From Sphingobacterium sp. JB170 (GTDB lineage: Bacteria > Bacteroidota > Bacteroidia > Sphingobacteriales > Sphingobacteriaceae), in NCBI RefSeq assembly GCF_900163865.1, contig NZ_FUKU01000042.1:31738-95737 (forward strand): a stretch of DNA of 64,000 bases, written 5' to 3'. Position 1 is the stretch's first letter. The number at the start of each line of letters is the position of its first letter. A program made the position numbers and the translations under genes. Positions 8,925 through 18,001 of the stretch are shown here, one piece after another. The notes beneath the pieces are model-generated. The model was not told the DNA's origin, searched no databases, and saw nothing but the letters and a program-made list of their open reading frames with translations.

Positions 8925-9776
8925 TTAAAGCCAATCTGGGTAAATCTTAAAAACTTTCTCCGACGCAGTAATAAATAAATATTCATTGTTGCTACCCCCA
9001 AAACATACGTTCGCCGTCCATTTTGCAGGCACCCGAATATGTTTTATTTGTTCCCCCTGAGCATTATACACAAATACGCCGTCGCCAGTAAGATATAGAT
9101 TTCCATTTTGATCGACCGTCATCCCATCGGACCCTCGTGCACAGAATAGCTTTTTATTAGCAAGAGCACCGTCATCAAGAATGTCGTAGACATAAGTCTT
9201 ACTAGCCCCGATATCAGCGACATACAAAAGTGTACCATCCGGAGATCCAACAATACCATTCGGACGGCCGAAATCAGCATCCAAATTTTGCAGCTCGGTG
9301 CCAACCAACTTATACACAGCTTCGGGTAGTTCCGATTTCGTCCGGGTCCAATAAGAACGCTGGTAATAAGGATCCGATAAGTATATGATCCCTTGCTTGC
9401 TAATCCATAGATCATTCGGACCGTTCAACTTTTTACTCTTGTAGCCTTTAACCAACACCTCTTTTTGCTTGGTGGTCGTAGAAATACGCCAAAGCTCATT
9501 GTTCTGATCCGCACAAGCGATAATATATCCTTCTTGGTCGATATAAAGTCCATTAGAGCGGCCTGCGGGCTCCAAAAAAAGGCTGAGCTGCCCACCGCTG
9601 GAGTATTTCCAGATACGATTATTGGGCTGGTCGGTAAAATAAATATTGCCCAAGGAATCCCGCGCAGGTCCCTCGGTAAAACTAAAATCCCCCGAAATAA
9701 GTATAACCTCCCCTTTATCCTGTCCCCAAGCAAGGACTGTATTACATAATAAAATTAATAGGCATAGGTTTTTCAT
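8925..9776 (-). CDS. Secreted SMP-30/gluconolactonase family protein
   Basis: This 283-residue protein has a signal peptide (MKNLCLLILLCNTVLAWGQ) followed by a six-bladed propeller of SMP-30/gluconolactonase type. Metal-site candidates are Glu35 (FTEGPARD), Asn173 (GRPNGIV) and Asp217 (GSDGMTVD), with Asn121 in NGPNDL near the substrate site. Family members hydrolyse sugar lactones or related esters using a divalent metal. The true substrate cannot be read from sequence. It lies alone on the minus strand and its product is predicted to be periplasmic. Confidence 0.85.
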   Translation of the reverse strand: MKNLCLLILLCNTVLAWGQDKGEVILISGDFSFTEGPARDSLGNIYFTDQPNNRIWKYSSGGQLSLFLEPAGRSNGLYIDQEGYIIACADQNNELWRISTTTKQKEVLVKGYKSKKLNGPNDLWISKQGIIYLSDPYYQRSYWTRTKSELPEAVYKLVGTELQNLDADFGRPNGIVGSPDGTLLYVADIGASKTYVYDILDDGALANKKLFCARGSDGMTVDQNGNLYLTGDGVFVYNAQGEQIKHIRVPAKWTANVCFGGSNNEYLFITASEKVFKIYPDWL

Positions 9777-9878
9777 ACCTTAAAGATACAGATTTTACAC
9801 GAACCGAAAAAGCACGCTGATAAACTGTAAATTTCACACTTGAATGCCTATCTTCGTTTTGGAACAACTACGTATGCG

Positions 9879-10538
9879 TTGAACGAATATCTCTTATTTA
9901 TCGATACAGAAACCTCGGGTGTGCCCTTACGCTGGGACCGTCCCTATTCGGACCAGAAGAACTGGCCTTCGGTCATCCAAGTTGCTTGGATCATCTACGA
10001 TCGCCAAGCCAACGAAATCCGGCGTGTCTGCGAATACATCTATGAAAAAGATATCTCCATCAGCAAAGGCTCAAAAAAAGTCCATCAGATCGATATCGCG
10101 CTACTCGCCGAGCGTGGCAACCGCCGCAAAGATGTACTACGCAAACTGTCGCACGATATCAATAAATACAATCCCTTAATTATTGGTCATTTCGTTGAAC
10201 TCGATGTGCAGATTCTGAGTGCTGATTTTTTTAGAGCGCAGCTCGACAATCCATTTATTGGAAAAGATTTTTTCTGCACAATGCTAAACAGTGAAAAATA
10301 CGCGCTTAATCCGCAGACAAAATACTTGAAGTTAGCGCAGCTCTATGATTACCTTTTTAAGGTGATGCCAAAAACTTTACACGAAGCCCTCGCAGATGCC
10401 GAGCTAACAGCAAACTGCTTTTTTGAACTTCGTAGTAGAAATGAACTCATGCGCGAGGATTTCCAAATCCAGCAGCAACGTTTTGAGAAAGAACTGAATA
10501 TTATAGAAAAACTAAAGGTAAAACGAGGACATAAATAA
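9879..10538 (+). CDS. 3'-5' exonuclease, DEDDh family (Pol III epsilon-like)
   Basis: The protein of about 219 residues carries the DEDDh exonuclease signature: FIDTETSG (first Asp/Glu), HFVELDVQ (second Asp) and HEALADAELT (His and last Asp). There is no ATG in frame. TTG at 9879 gives MNEYLLFIDTE, which puts the catalytic motif where related Bacteroidetes proteins have it. A further TTG at 9840 would add 13 residues. It is 11 nt upstream of the cNMP/CBS/nucleotidyltransferase gene and almost certainly co-transcribed with it. In other bacteria such exonucleases also pair with DUF294 proteins, which suggests a shared signalling or nucleotide-processing role that is not established here. Confidence 0.82.
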   Translation: MNEYLLFIDTETSGVPLRWDRPYSDQKNWPSVIQVAWIIYDRQANEIRRVCEYIYEKDISISKGSKKVHQIDIALLAERGNRRKDVLRKLSHDINKYNPLIIGHFVELDVQILSADFFRAQLDNPFIGKDFFCTMLNSEKYALNPQTKYLKLAQLYDYLFKVMPKTLHEALADAELTANCFFELRSRNELMREDFQIQQQRFEKELNIIEKLKVKRGHK

Positions 10539-10549
10539 AGATAGGTCTT

Positions 10550-12457
10550 ATGGAAAACATGATCGAACTCCTAAAAAGGACACAACCTTTTAACCTCCTT
10601 CCAATGAGTGTACTCACCGAAGTAGCTAAATCGTTGACAACAAAAACCTTCACTAAAGATACCCTAGCTTACCGGCAAGAAATCACCGAGCTGCAGGGGG
10701 TTGATTTTATTGTAAAAGGTGAATACGAAACTTTTTTCTTCGATAGTGTGCAGAACAGGCGGTTGCTAGAGACACATAACTCCCCGTATTGCTTCGGTGG
10801 ACTATCGATCCTACTCAATAGAACAAAGGCATTAAAATCCGTTATGGCAAAAAAGGGGACAGTCATTTGCAGCCTGCCACGCAAAGAGTTTTTGGAATTA
10901 TGCCAAAGTCATAATGAGTTCTTTCAATATTACACCACGGATTTCGGCCAGCGAATGTTAAACGATGAGTTTTCTCATTTTGTCAAAACACCAGCCTCCT
11001 TCGAGGAAAGCTACATCGCCGCCGAACAGCTCTACTCCCGCCGCATTGATGGCATTATTTACAAGGATATCGTTTCCTGTCTGATAGGAACCCCTATCTA
11101 TGAGGCCGCCAAACATATGGCCGACAACCGCGTGAGTTGTTTATTTATTCGCGATGAGCAAGAAAATATTATCGGCTACGCCACCGATATTACCTTGCGC
11201 GATAATGTAATCGCTAAGCAGGTTGACACCAATCAAACAATAGATTCAGTGATGGATAACCCCATTGTATCGATTTCTCATCAGGCATACCTCTACGAGG
11301 CCGTATTGATGATGTTCCGCACAAAAACACGCTATTTACTCGTGGAGAAACACGGCAAATATGTCGGGTTTTTGAGCAGAAACCGTTTACTGAGTGAACA
11401 GGGGCAATCTCCCCTGGTATTCATCCAATCGGTCAAACTAGCTGAGACCACCCAGGAGCTGGGACAAAAATGGAATTACGTGCCCGAAATCATCAACCAG
11501 CTTCTGGGCCGCGGGATCAATGCAGAAATTACGAACCAAGTTATCACAACCATTGCAGATGCGATCGCTATAAAAGTCATCGAGAAAGTTATCCGTGAAA
11601 TTGGCGAGCCGCCGGCTAAATTCGTATTTATGGTTACCGGTAGCGAAGGTCGCAAAGAACAAACCTTAAAAACAGACCAGGATAACGCTATCATATATGA
11701 AGATAAGGCCAACGAACACCGTGAAATGGTACGCGCCTACTTCCTCGATTTTGCCAATAAAGTCTCTGACCAATTAAATGAAATCGGCTTCGTTTACTGC
11801 AAAGGAGGTTACATGGCAAGCAATCCCGATTGGACCCATTCGCTCTCACACTGGAAGCGAAATTATAAAAATTGGATCGATGAAACCGTACCCGAAAATG
11901 CCATTAAGTTCTCCACATTTTTCGATTGCCGCTTTTTATATGGAGACCGCACGATTATCCACCAATTGAAAGAATTTCTGGAAGAAGAGCTTCAAAAACC
12001 CAATGATCGATTCTTCACTTTTATTGGACGTAACGCGCTGCAATACGAACCGCCGCTAACATTTTTTAAAAATATTAAAACCGAAAAAATCGACAGGTCC
12101 GAGGTACTTAACATTAAAAATGCGATGACACCAATCGTCGATTTGGTGCGCGTGTATGCTCTTAAGAACCGTATTTATGAGGAAAACACAGGGGAGCGAT
12201 TAGCGAAGCTCACCAAACTCGGCGTGTTCAGCAAAAAACAGTACGAAGAGCTTTACCAATCATACTATTACCTAATGGCGCTGCGTCTTGAAAACCAAGC
12301 CAATCAAATCTTAATTGAAAAGATAGAACCGAACAACTATATCCGGATTGACAAATTGACAAAAATCGAAAAAGTTACGTTAATCGAAATTTTTAAAACA
12401 ATTAACAACTTCCAAGTGGGTATAAAAATGCGATTTACTAACAATCTGCTCGGTTGA
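10550..12457 (+). CDS. cNMP-binding, CBS-pair, DUF294 nucleotidyltransferase-like signalling protein
   Basis: This 635-residue cytoplasmic protein has an N-terminal cyclic-nucleotide-binding fold (about 10-140), a CBS-domain pair (about 155-285, including VSCLFIRDEQENIIGYATD), a DUF294 nucleotidyltransferase-like domain with GSEGR at 364-368 followed by TDQDNA at 375-380, and an all-helical C-terminal substrate-binding domain (about 480-630). GSxGR plus DxD is the metal-nucleotide site of the Pol-beta superfamily, related to GlnD and GlnE. The protein probably senses a nucleotide and nucleotidylates a partner; neither ligand nor target is known from the sequence. It forms a two-gene unit with the exonuclease upstream. 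Confidence 0.88.
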   Translation: MENMIELLKRTQPFNLLPMSVLTEVAKSLTTKTFTKDTLAYRQEITELQGVDFIVKGEYETFFFDSVQNRRLLETHNSPYCFGGLSILLNRTKALKSVMAKKGTVICSLPRKEFLELCQSHNEFFQYYTTDFGQRMLNDEFSHFVKTPASFEESYIAAEQLYSRRIDGIIYKDIVSCLIGTPIYEAAKHMADNRVSCLFIRDEQENIIGYATDITLRDNVIAKQVDTNQTIDSVMDNPIVSISHQAYLYEAVLMMFRTKTRYLLVEKHGKYVGFLSRNRLLSEQGQSPLVFIQSVKLAETTQELGQKWNYVPEIINQLLGRGINAEITNQVITTIADAIAIKVIEKVIREIGEPPAKFVFMVTGSEGRKEQTLKTDQDNAIIYEDKANEHREMVRAYFLDFANKVSDQLNEIGFVYCKGGYMASNPDWTHSLSHWKRNYKNWIDETVPENAIKFSTFFDCRFLYGDRTIIHQLKEFLEEELQKPNDRFFTFIGRNALQYEPPLTFFKNIKTEKIDRSEVLNIKNAMTPIVDLVRVYALKNRIYEENTGERLAKLTKLGVFSKKQYEELYQSYYYLMALRLENQANQILIEKIEPNNYIRIDKLTKIEKVTLIEIFKTINNFQVGIKMRFTNNLLG

Positions 12458-12477
12458 GAAGACGGCAATAGGAAAAT

Positions 12478-13833
12478 TTAAGACAAGGTAATCTCTAGCA
12501 CGTTGTCAACCTCCAGGCTGGTATTTAGGTAAAACAGCCTATTTTTATTGCCCGACGACATTTTTAGAACAGCGGTATTTGGTGGTATCCCCCCTTCATT
12601 ATCCGCCACAAAACGTATCCGATTCAATCCCTTTTTAAGCGTTATTCCGATTCGCTGCGGCTCGCGTAAAACGGCTAGTCCATTTTGGACCGGTACCTCA
12701 TTTACCAAAATACTAATCTTATCTCCGTCTTGAATTTGATCGTCCCAAAACTCGAGAAACAAGATAGGATCGGAGACCTTCCATACGCCGACCTTTCGTA
12801 GCGCACGGGGCACCTCTACTGGCTTATCGCTTACCGCAACGGTTTTCCCTTTACGCGCAGAAGTTTTGACATCGTTTTTTCCGGCCGTTTTGGAAACCGA
12901 ATCCGGCTGATAGTTAAAACTCGCAACCATTAAAGTTGCAAATGCATTGGAACGATCTGCGAAATTAAAGCTATAACCTCCGTAGTCTGTGTCGGTGAGG
13001 ATAAAATTCGCGGTATTCGGTGGAAGCTCTCCATAGTTATCTGCAAAAAAAGCAATATAATTCTGTCCAGAATCGAGCTTCAGTTTTCGCTGCTCCATCA
13101 TACGCTCGATGGGCACTCTATTAATAAAAGTTCGGCCATTATGTACGATCGTAATCGTATCCCGATCATAACGTTCCTGATCGCGTATCGATAAATCGAG
13201 CTGCTCACTGTTTGTGGAAAACGTGTCGTAGATTCCATAATAGATCGAGTCGGACGAGAGTATTTCATGAATGGCGACGCTGTCCGACCAGGCGAGTGGA
13301 TCAACCTTTTTTAATTCCAGCGGGGTACGATACAAAAATTCACGTAAATAAACTTTATCATTGACAAAAACCTCGTTGTCAGACAGCCCCTTCATAAAAA
13401 ACGCAAAATTATCGAACCACATCCGGCGAATACGAATCGAATTGTCCGCCGTCCGATGAAACACACCGTTGAGGTATATCATCCAAGGTCCGAGTGAATA
13501 AGGCGCTTCCCTAATCGGGTATTTATTTCGGGCAATAGCCAGCTCCGATTCATTCTTTCTCACCAAGAGTAGGCTATATTCACCCACAAAATCTCGATAT
13601 TTCAATGTTAAACGAGACGGATAAAGCATTTGGGATACCGGCGCCGCAATATCAAGCGCCATTTCAAGAGGCGGCATATGTGGCGCCTGCTTGTAGCGTA
13701 ATTGCCACTTCCCTTCCCACGGGATGGTTTGTCCGTAACAAGTAACACTAAACCAAAAAACGAATGACAAAACACCGATCAATATAGGAGCTTTGCAAAG
13801 AAACCGAGTACGTGAAAAGAAATATTTCTTCAT
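12478..13833 (-). CDS. Secreted protein of unknown function with two PPNTA modules
   Basis: This protein of about 451 residues starts at the ATG at 13833 (MKKYFFSRTRFLCK) with a hydrophobic signal segment ending near CYGQT. A further in-frame ATG at 13962 would overlap a plus-strand promoter and is less likely. I recognise no named family. The C-terminal half has two related modules, each with a short I-x-I strand, then LDSGQNYIAFFADNYGELP or LKKGLNRIRFVADNEGGIP, both followed by PNTA; a low-complexity K/S/V linker separates them. This motif occurs in secreted Bacteroidetes proteins of unknown role. It is convergent with the DUF294 gene. Confidence 0.75.
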   Translation of the reverse strand: MKKYFFSRTRFLCKAPILIGVLSFVFWFSVTCYGQTIPWEGKWQLRYKQAPHMPPLEMALDIAAPVSQMLYPSRLTLKYRDFVGEYSLLLVRKNESELAIARNKYPIREAPYSLGPWMIYLNGVFHRTADNSIRIRRMWFDNFAFFMKGLSDNEVFVNDKVYLREFLYRTPLELKKVDPLAWSDSVAIHEILSSDSIYYGIYDTFSTNSEQLDLSIRDQERYDRDTITIVHNGRTFINRVPIERMMEQRKLKLDSGQNYIAFFADNYGELPPNTANFILTDTDYGGYSFNFADRSNAFATLMVASFNYQPDSVSKTAGKNDVKTSARKGKTVAVSDKPVEVPRALRKVGVWKVSDPILFLEFWDDQIQDGDKISILVNEVPVQNGLAVLREPQRIGITLKKGLNRIRFVADNEGGIPPNTAVLKMSSGNKNRLFYLNTSLEVDNVLEITLS

Positions 13834-13923
13834 TGTAAACTGCGTAGTGCTGAAAAATACAGAATACAATCCGCGGAAGCAACTTGCGTGTTTATCAAAC
13901 ACAAAAAAATAATAACAAAAACA

Positions 13924-13954
13924 TTTGCTTAGTGTTAAAAATACACTATCTTTG
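13924..13954 (+). promoter_or_regulatory. Bacteroidetes-type promoter for a short transcript
   Basis: TTTG at 13924-13927 is followed after exactly 19 nt by TATCTTTG at 13947-13954, an ideal match to the Bacteroidetes -33/-7 pair. It points rightward with a predicted start near 13960, only about 30 nt before a strong terminator. Confidence 0.7.
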
Positions 13955-13959
13955 TGGTT

Positions 13960-14030
13960 CATAATTTAGGTTTATAATTGGTTAGTTAGGGTTTTCATTC
14001 TCCCCGTTTGAAAACCCTTCTTTTTTTCTT
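13960..14030 (+). ncRNA. Predicted small RNA or attenuated leader of about 70 nt
   Basis: A near-consensus promoter (13924-13954) and a strong hairpin-plus-T-tract terminator (13988-14030) enclose about 70 nt with no open reading frame of note. This predicts a discrete short transcript. It could act as an independent RNA, or be a leader controlling the isomerase gene 255 nt further on by read-through. I do not recognise a known RNA family. Confidence 0.5.
13988..14030 (+). terminator. Strong intrinsic terminator of the predicted short RNA
   Basis: AGGGTTTTCA (13988-13997) pairs perfectly with TGAAAACCCT (14009-14018) over an 11-nt loop, followed by TCTTTTTTTCTT. No plus-strand gene ends upstream, which makes its association with a short transcript notable. 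Confidence 0.75.
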
Positions 14031-14285
14031 AAAAACCTAATAACAAAATAAATAACATCTGATTCATCGCTCAAAAAAGCACAGCGCCCGTCTTAGGAAA
14101 CGATCCGCAATAAAACACATTCGCTTAGATATCGATTTGTTAATGATCGTATTTGTTTGTATTTTTAGTATTACATTATAAAAGCCGCTTCAAGCATTAA
14201 CAATCAACCTGTATACGCACGTTAAACGTATATTACAAATCATCAAGTTAATACCGCGGCTGGTATATAAACAAAAAAAGCAACT
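14031..14285 (+). promoter_or_regulatory. Leader/promoter region of the isomerase gene with nested inverted repeat
   Basis: No gene is seen. At 14212-14232 TATACG and CGTATA flank ACGTT-A-AACGT (14219-14229), a nested inverted repeat about 55 nt upstream of the ATG at 14286. It resembles operator symmetry of LacI-type regulators of sugar genes, but no such regulator lies nearby. Confidence 0.35.
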
Positions 14286-15344
14286 ATGACGATGAAAACA
14301 ATCAAAGGTCCTGCAATCTTTCTTGCGCAATTCATGGATGATCAAGCACCGTTCAACAATTTAGATAATATCTCCACATGGCTCGCCGATTTGGGGTACA
14401 AAGGTGTCCAAATACCAACCTGGGACTCGCGTTGTATCGATTTAAAAAAAGCAGCAGAAAGCAAAACGTATGCCGATGAACTCAAAGGAAGCCTACATGA
14501 TAAAGGAATAGAAATCACAGAACTTTCTGTACATCTTCAAGGACAACTGGTTGCTTCGCACCCTGCATATAATACCATGTTTGACGGCTTTGCGCCGGAG
14601 GCGTTCCACAATGACCTTCAAGCGCGTACAGAATGGGCCGTCAATCAAGTTGAATTGGCAGCAAAAGCATCAGCAAACTTGGGGCTGAATACCCTCGCTG
14701 CGTTCTCTGGAGCATTGCTATGGCACACGGTGTATCCTTGGCCTCAGCGCCCGGCAGGCCTCGTTGAAACGGGCTTTAAAGAGCTAGCAAATCGCTGGAA
14801 ACCACTTCTTGATATCTGCGATAGCTACGGTGTAGACGTTGCTTATGAGCTTCATCCAGGAGAAGATCTTCACGATGGTGTCACCTTCGAGCGATTTTTG
14901 GAAGCACTCGATAACCACCCTCGAGCGAATATACTTTACGACCCGAGCCATTTCGTATTGCAACATCTAGACTACCTTCAATTCATTGATTTCTACCACG
15001 ACCGTATTAAGGCTTTCCATGTTAAGGATGCTGAATTTGTTAAGAGTGGCAAATCGGGCGTATACGGTGGATATCAAGATTGGATTGATCGTCCAGGACG
15101 CTTCCGCTCGTTAGGTGATGGGCAGGTAGACTTTAAGGGCATCTTCACGAAGCTATCGCGTTACGGTTTTGACCGCTGGGCGGTTATTGAATGGGAATGC
15201 TGCATCAAAGATCCTGTACAAGGAGCGAAAGAAGGCGTTGAATTTGTCAATAACCATATCATCGAGGTAACAACGAAAACTTTTGACGACTTTGCTAGCA
15301 CCGGTGCCGACGATGCGTTAAATCGTGAGATCCTAGGTTTATAA
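14286..15344 (+). CDS. Sugar phosphate isomerase/epimerase (xylose isomerase-like TIM barrel)
   Basis: This 352-residue cytoplasmic TIM-barrel protein shows the metal-ligand pattern of the family: Glu in VAYELHPGED, Asp/His in ILYDPSHF, His in IKAFHVKD and Glu in WAVIEWECC. It isomerises or epimerises a sugar or sugar derivative with a divalent metal, but the substrate cannot be told. A second in-frame ATG six bases downstream (MKTIKGPAIF) is an alternative start. It stands alone, but nearby Gfo/Idh/MocA genes often accompany such enzymes in Bacteroidetes sugar catabolism. Confidence 0.9.
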   Translation: MTMKTIKGPAIFLAQFMDDQAPFNNLDNISTWLADLGYKGVQIPTWDSRCIDLKKAAESKTYADELKGSLHDKGIEITELSVHLQGQLVASHPAYNTMFDGFAPEAFHNDLQARTEWAVNQVELAAKASANLGLNTLAAFSGALLWHTVYPWPQRPAGLVETGFKELANRWKPLLDICDSYGVDVAYELHPGEDLHDGVTFERFLEALDNHPRANILYDPSHFVLQHLDYLQFIDFYHDRIKAFHVKDAEFVKSGKSGVYGGYQDWIDRPGRFRSLGDGQVDFKGIFTKLSRYGFDRWAVIEWECCIKDPVQGAKEGVEFVNNHIIEVTTKTFDDFASTGADDALNREILGL

Positions 15345-15660
15345 GAAGTAGCATAAACAAATTCGTCACTTATGCGAACTTGGATGTACACTACTATCGG
15401 CTGCAAGCGTCATACTTATACTGTCCATCTGGCTTCTCAGGATAAAAACTAAAAAAATTCGAAGGGACCGACGAGTACACGAATGGAGCGAAATTTAGAC
15501 TTTAACTGGATGTATGCACTTTCAATAAAGCTTGAAACCCAGTCCATCAGCGATGATTGGGGAGGTTACAATCCTGCCTTCAGCAAGGAAAAAGCAAATT
15601 TTCAAAAAGTATCGGCTTTCTTTTGTTGAGAGAGAGTCAATGCTTTTTAAAAATTAAACT
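15345..15660 (+). other. Intergenic stretch with one unsupported 48-codon frame
   Basis: This stretch between convergent genes holds no recognisable gene. One frame from an ATG at 15483 to a TGA at 15627-15629 encodes 48 residues (starts MERNLDFNWMYALS) with ordinary codon use and an upstream in-frame stop. It may be a gene remnant or chance, and I recognise no family. Confidence 0.3.
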
Positions 15661-15707
15661 AAAAAAGTCGCTATCGAACCGATAAAAATTATCGGCTCGA
15701 TAGCAAC
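15661..15707 (-). terminator. Intrinsic terminator of the yceI-like gene
   Basis: A 19-bp stem (15667-15685 with 15689-15707) has a 3-nt loop. On the minus-strand RNA the two irregular positions become G-U pairs, so the stem is fully paired, and it is followed by six U at 15666-15661. It fits termination of the leftward yceI-like gene. Confidence 0.8.
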
Positions 15708-15732
15708 TTTCGTATAAATTAAACCTTATTGG

Positions 15733-16410
15733 TTACTTTTTTGTACCAATTACGTTCACCCCAACCTCAATATCTTTACTGATACCCCATTCTGCAGGAT
15801 CTGCCGCTGTAGCACCAAATTTAATACCCCAAGCTGTACGATCGACGATGAATTTACCATCAACGGTAACCTTATCATCTTCGAGAGCAACTTTCGCTGG
15901 AAACGAAACGTTTAGCGTGCTATCCAATAGGGTCAAGTTACCACTCACTGTTTTATTCGAACCCGCAACCGCACCTTCTGCCGCTGCTCCGCTTAAATCC
16001 GTTACGCTGGTAATTTTGAAGTCCGCGTTAGGATGCTGCTCAACAGCAAAGAAATCTCCTGTTTTCAAATGATTTTCAAGATCAGAAGCTTCTTTATCAG
16101 CTTCCGTAACAGATGCTGTATCTACCGATATCGAAGACATATCGATAACGAATTCACCAGCGACGATGTTACCGTCAGCAACCGAAAATTCACCCGAAGA
16201 CAATGAAATAACTCCCCATCTAGGTGCAAATCCACCTTTATGTGTTGCTTTCCATGAAACAGAAGAAGTACCTAAATCTACCGCGAAAACATCACCTTGG
16301 TGTTCCGCAACTTCTTGCTTTTCGCTAACATTTGTATTCGTTGAATTACCGCCACATGAGGCGAAAATGATGGCTGCTGCAGCCACAATAGATAAACCGA
16401 TTTTTTTCAT
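15733..16410 (-). CDS. YceI family lipoprotein
   Basis: This 225-residue protein has a lipoprotein signal with lipobox FASC (lipidated Cys19), a short low-complexity linker, then a YceI-like lipocalin-type barrel (about 42-225) with VDLGTSSVSWKATHKGG at its start and DRTAWGIKFG near its end. YceI proteins bind polyisoprenoid or other amphiphilic molecules; the physiological role is uncertain. It is probably attached to the periplasmic face of a membrane. It is a single-gene unit with its own strong terminator. Confidence 0.9.
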   Translation of the reverse strand: MKKIGLSIVAAAAIIFASCGGNSTNTNVSEKQEVAEHQGDVFAVDLGTSSVSWKATHKGGFAPRWGVISLSSGEFSVADGNIVAGEFVIDMSSISVDTASVTEADKEASDLENHLKTGDFFAVEQHPNADFKITSVTDLSGAAAEGAVAGSNKTVSGNLTLLDSTLNVSFPAKVALEDDKVTVDGKFIVDRTAWGIKFGATAADPAEWGISKDIEVGVNVIGTKK

Positions 16411-16598
16411 TTGTTAAATATATATTCTTTAATCTATTAATTCAATTTGTTAATTCAAAAGTATACAACATTTTTAAAATTCGAGATATCATATGTTAAG
16501 AAAACAAAAAATATATGTCTCGTCCCGATTACCCTGCAGTGAATCAATGCCGCGTCCCCTACGATTGTCCAGCCTTAGCCTTGTTTACGGGGAAGCAC

Positions 16599-17834
16599 CT
16601 AGGTTAAAACATCTAGCGAAACCTTTATAATTTCCACCGCTTGGTCAATTTCTCCCTTCGAAATGACAAGTGGTGGGGCAAATCGTATTTTATCCCCGTG
16701 TGTGGGTTTGGCCAGCAAGCCATTTCGCATAAGCGCTAAGCATAATGTATAAGCTGCCTGTGGATCCTTATGTTTAATAACGATCGCATTTAACAATCCC
16801 TTCCCGCGGATCGTCTCCACAGCAGGGTGATGGATCGCACGGAGCTTTTCTCGAAAATATTCACCGAGCTCCTGTGCTCTTTTATCTAACTTTTCCTCTT
16901 CCAGGACTGCTAAGGCTGCGATAGCAACTGCACATGCTAGCGGGTTCCCCCCATAGGTAGAGCCGTGTTCTCCTGGACCAATGCTTAACATCACCCGGTC
17001 ATCTGCAAGTACGGCAGAAATTGGAAGCACGCCGCCGCTCAAAGCTTTACCGAGAATTAAAATATCGGGACGCACCCCTTCGTGGTCACAGGCTAGCATT
17101 CGTCCCGTTCTACAGAGCCCTGTTTGCACTTCATCAGCAATAAATAAAACGCTATGTGCATTGCATAAAGCGTAGGCTTCCCTCAAATAGCCATCATCAG
17201 GCACGAGTACGCCGGCTTCTCCTTGAATTGGCTCTACCAAAAAGCCGACTACGGCAGAATCCTGTAATGCATCTTTCAACGCGCTAAGGTCATTATAGGG
17301 AATGGTTATATACCCCTGGACGAAAGGACCGAAACCGTTTTTTGCGGCTGGGTCTGTGCTAAACGACACCACGTTAATCGTCCTTCCATGGAAGTTGCCC
17401 TCTACGGTAATAATTTTTGCTGTGTTGCTAGGAACGCCCTTGACCTTGTATCCCCACTTACGGGCTAACTTCAAAGCCGTCTCAACCGCTTCGACTCCCG
17501 TATTCATAGGTAACACCTTCTCGTATCCAAAATACTTCGTGATATACTGGGTATACGAAGCCATCTTATCACTATGAAATGCGCGCGAGGTCAAGGTCAA
17601 CTGCTGGGCCTGTTCGATCAAAGCTGAAATAATACGTGGATGGCAATGCCCTTGGTTAACAGCAGAATACCCCGAAAGAAAATCAAAAAACCGCTTCCCT
17701 TCCACATCCCAAACGAGGGAACCTTTCCCTTTGGACAGCACAACGGGTAACGGGTGGTAATTATGCGCTCCATATAATTCTTCGGTTTGAATATATAATG
17801 CTGTTTTTTCCGATATACTATTATTAATTGCCAT
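16599..17834 (-). CDS. rocD: Ornithine aminotransferase
   Basis: This class III PLP aminotransferase of 411 residues starts at the ATG at 17834 ([16 protein letters not shown]). A longer frame adds 37 unrelated residues and is not supported. The PLP lysine is Lys263 in ILGKALSGG, with the cofactor Asp in [10 protein letters not shown]. The N-terminal [19 protein letters not shown] and [14 protein letters not shown] are diagnostic of ornithine-oxo-acid transaminase, which makes glutamate semialdehyde from ornithine in arginine catabolism or proline synthesis. No arginase or proline gene is adjacent, so pathway direction is open. Confidence 0.95.
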   Translation of the reverse strand: MAINNSISEKTALYIQTEELYGAHNYHPLPVVLSKGKGSLVWDVEGKRFFDFLSGYSAVNQGHCHPRIISALIEQAQQLTLTSRAFHSDKMASYTQYITKYFGYEKVLPMNTGVEAVETALKLARKWGYKVKGVPSNTAKIITVEGNFHGRTINVVSFSTDPAAKNGFGPFVQGYITIPYNDLSALKDALQDSAVVGFLVEPIQGEAGVLVPDDGYLREAYALCNAHSVLFIADEVQTGLCRTGRMLACDHEGVRPDILILGKALSGGVLPISAVLADDRVMLSIGPGEHGSTYGGNPLACAVAIAALAVLEEEKLDKRAQELGEYFREKLRAIHHPAVETIRGKGLLNAIVIKHKDPQAAYTLCLALMRNGLLAKPTHGDKIRFAPPLVISKGEIDQAVEIIKVSLDVLT

Positions 17835-18001
17835 AATTAGATCTTTTGGAATGTTCAAACTAACGGCAGCAAGATAATGAAAAATACAGAAATTAAAAGC
17901 CCAAGCGGCTATTTTAGAGCTTAAACAACGAAACTCAAAATTCAATGCTAGGAAGATTGAATCGTATTACTTACCTTAGAATAGAACTAATATAAATCCT
18001 T

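Noticed and set aside
9119..9749. Several 94-102-codon frames on both strands inside the lactonase gene
   Set aside because: They overlap a well-supported secreted propeller protein and show no conserved features.
13908..13919. AATAATAACAAA, a copy of one half of the imu operator
   Set aside because: The opposite arm is missing and the surrounding DNA is strongly AT-rich, so it is probably chance.
13834..13962. 43-residue N-terminal extension of the PPNTA protein
   Set aside because: It runs through an ideal opposite-strand promoter, and the signal peptide begins at the Met at 13833.
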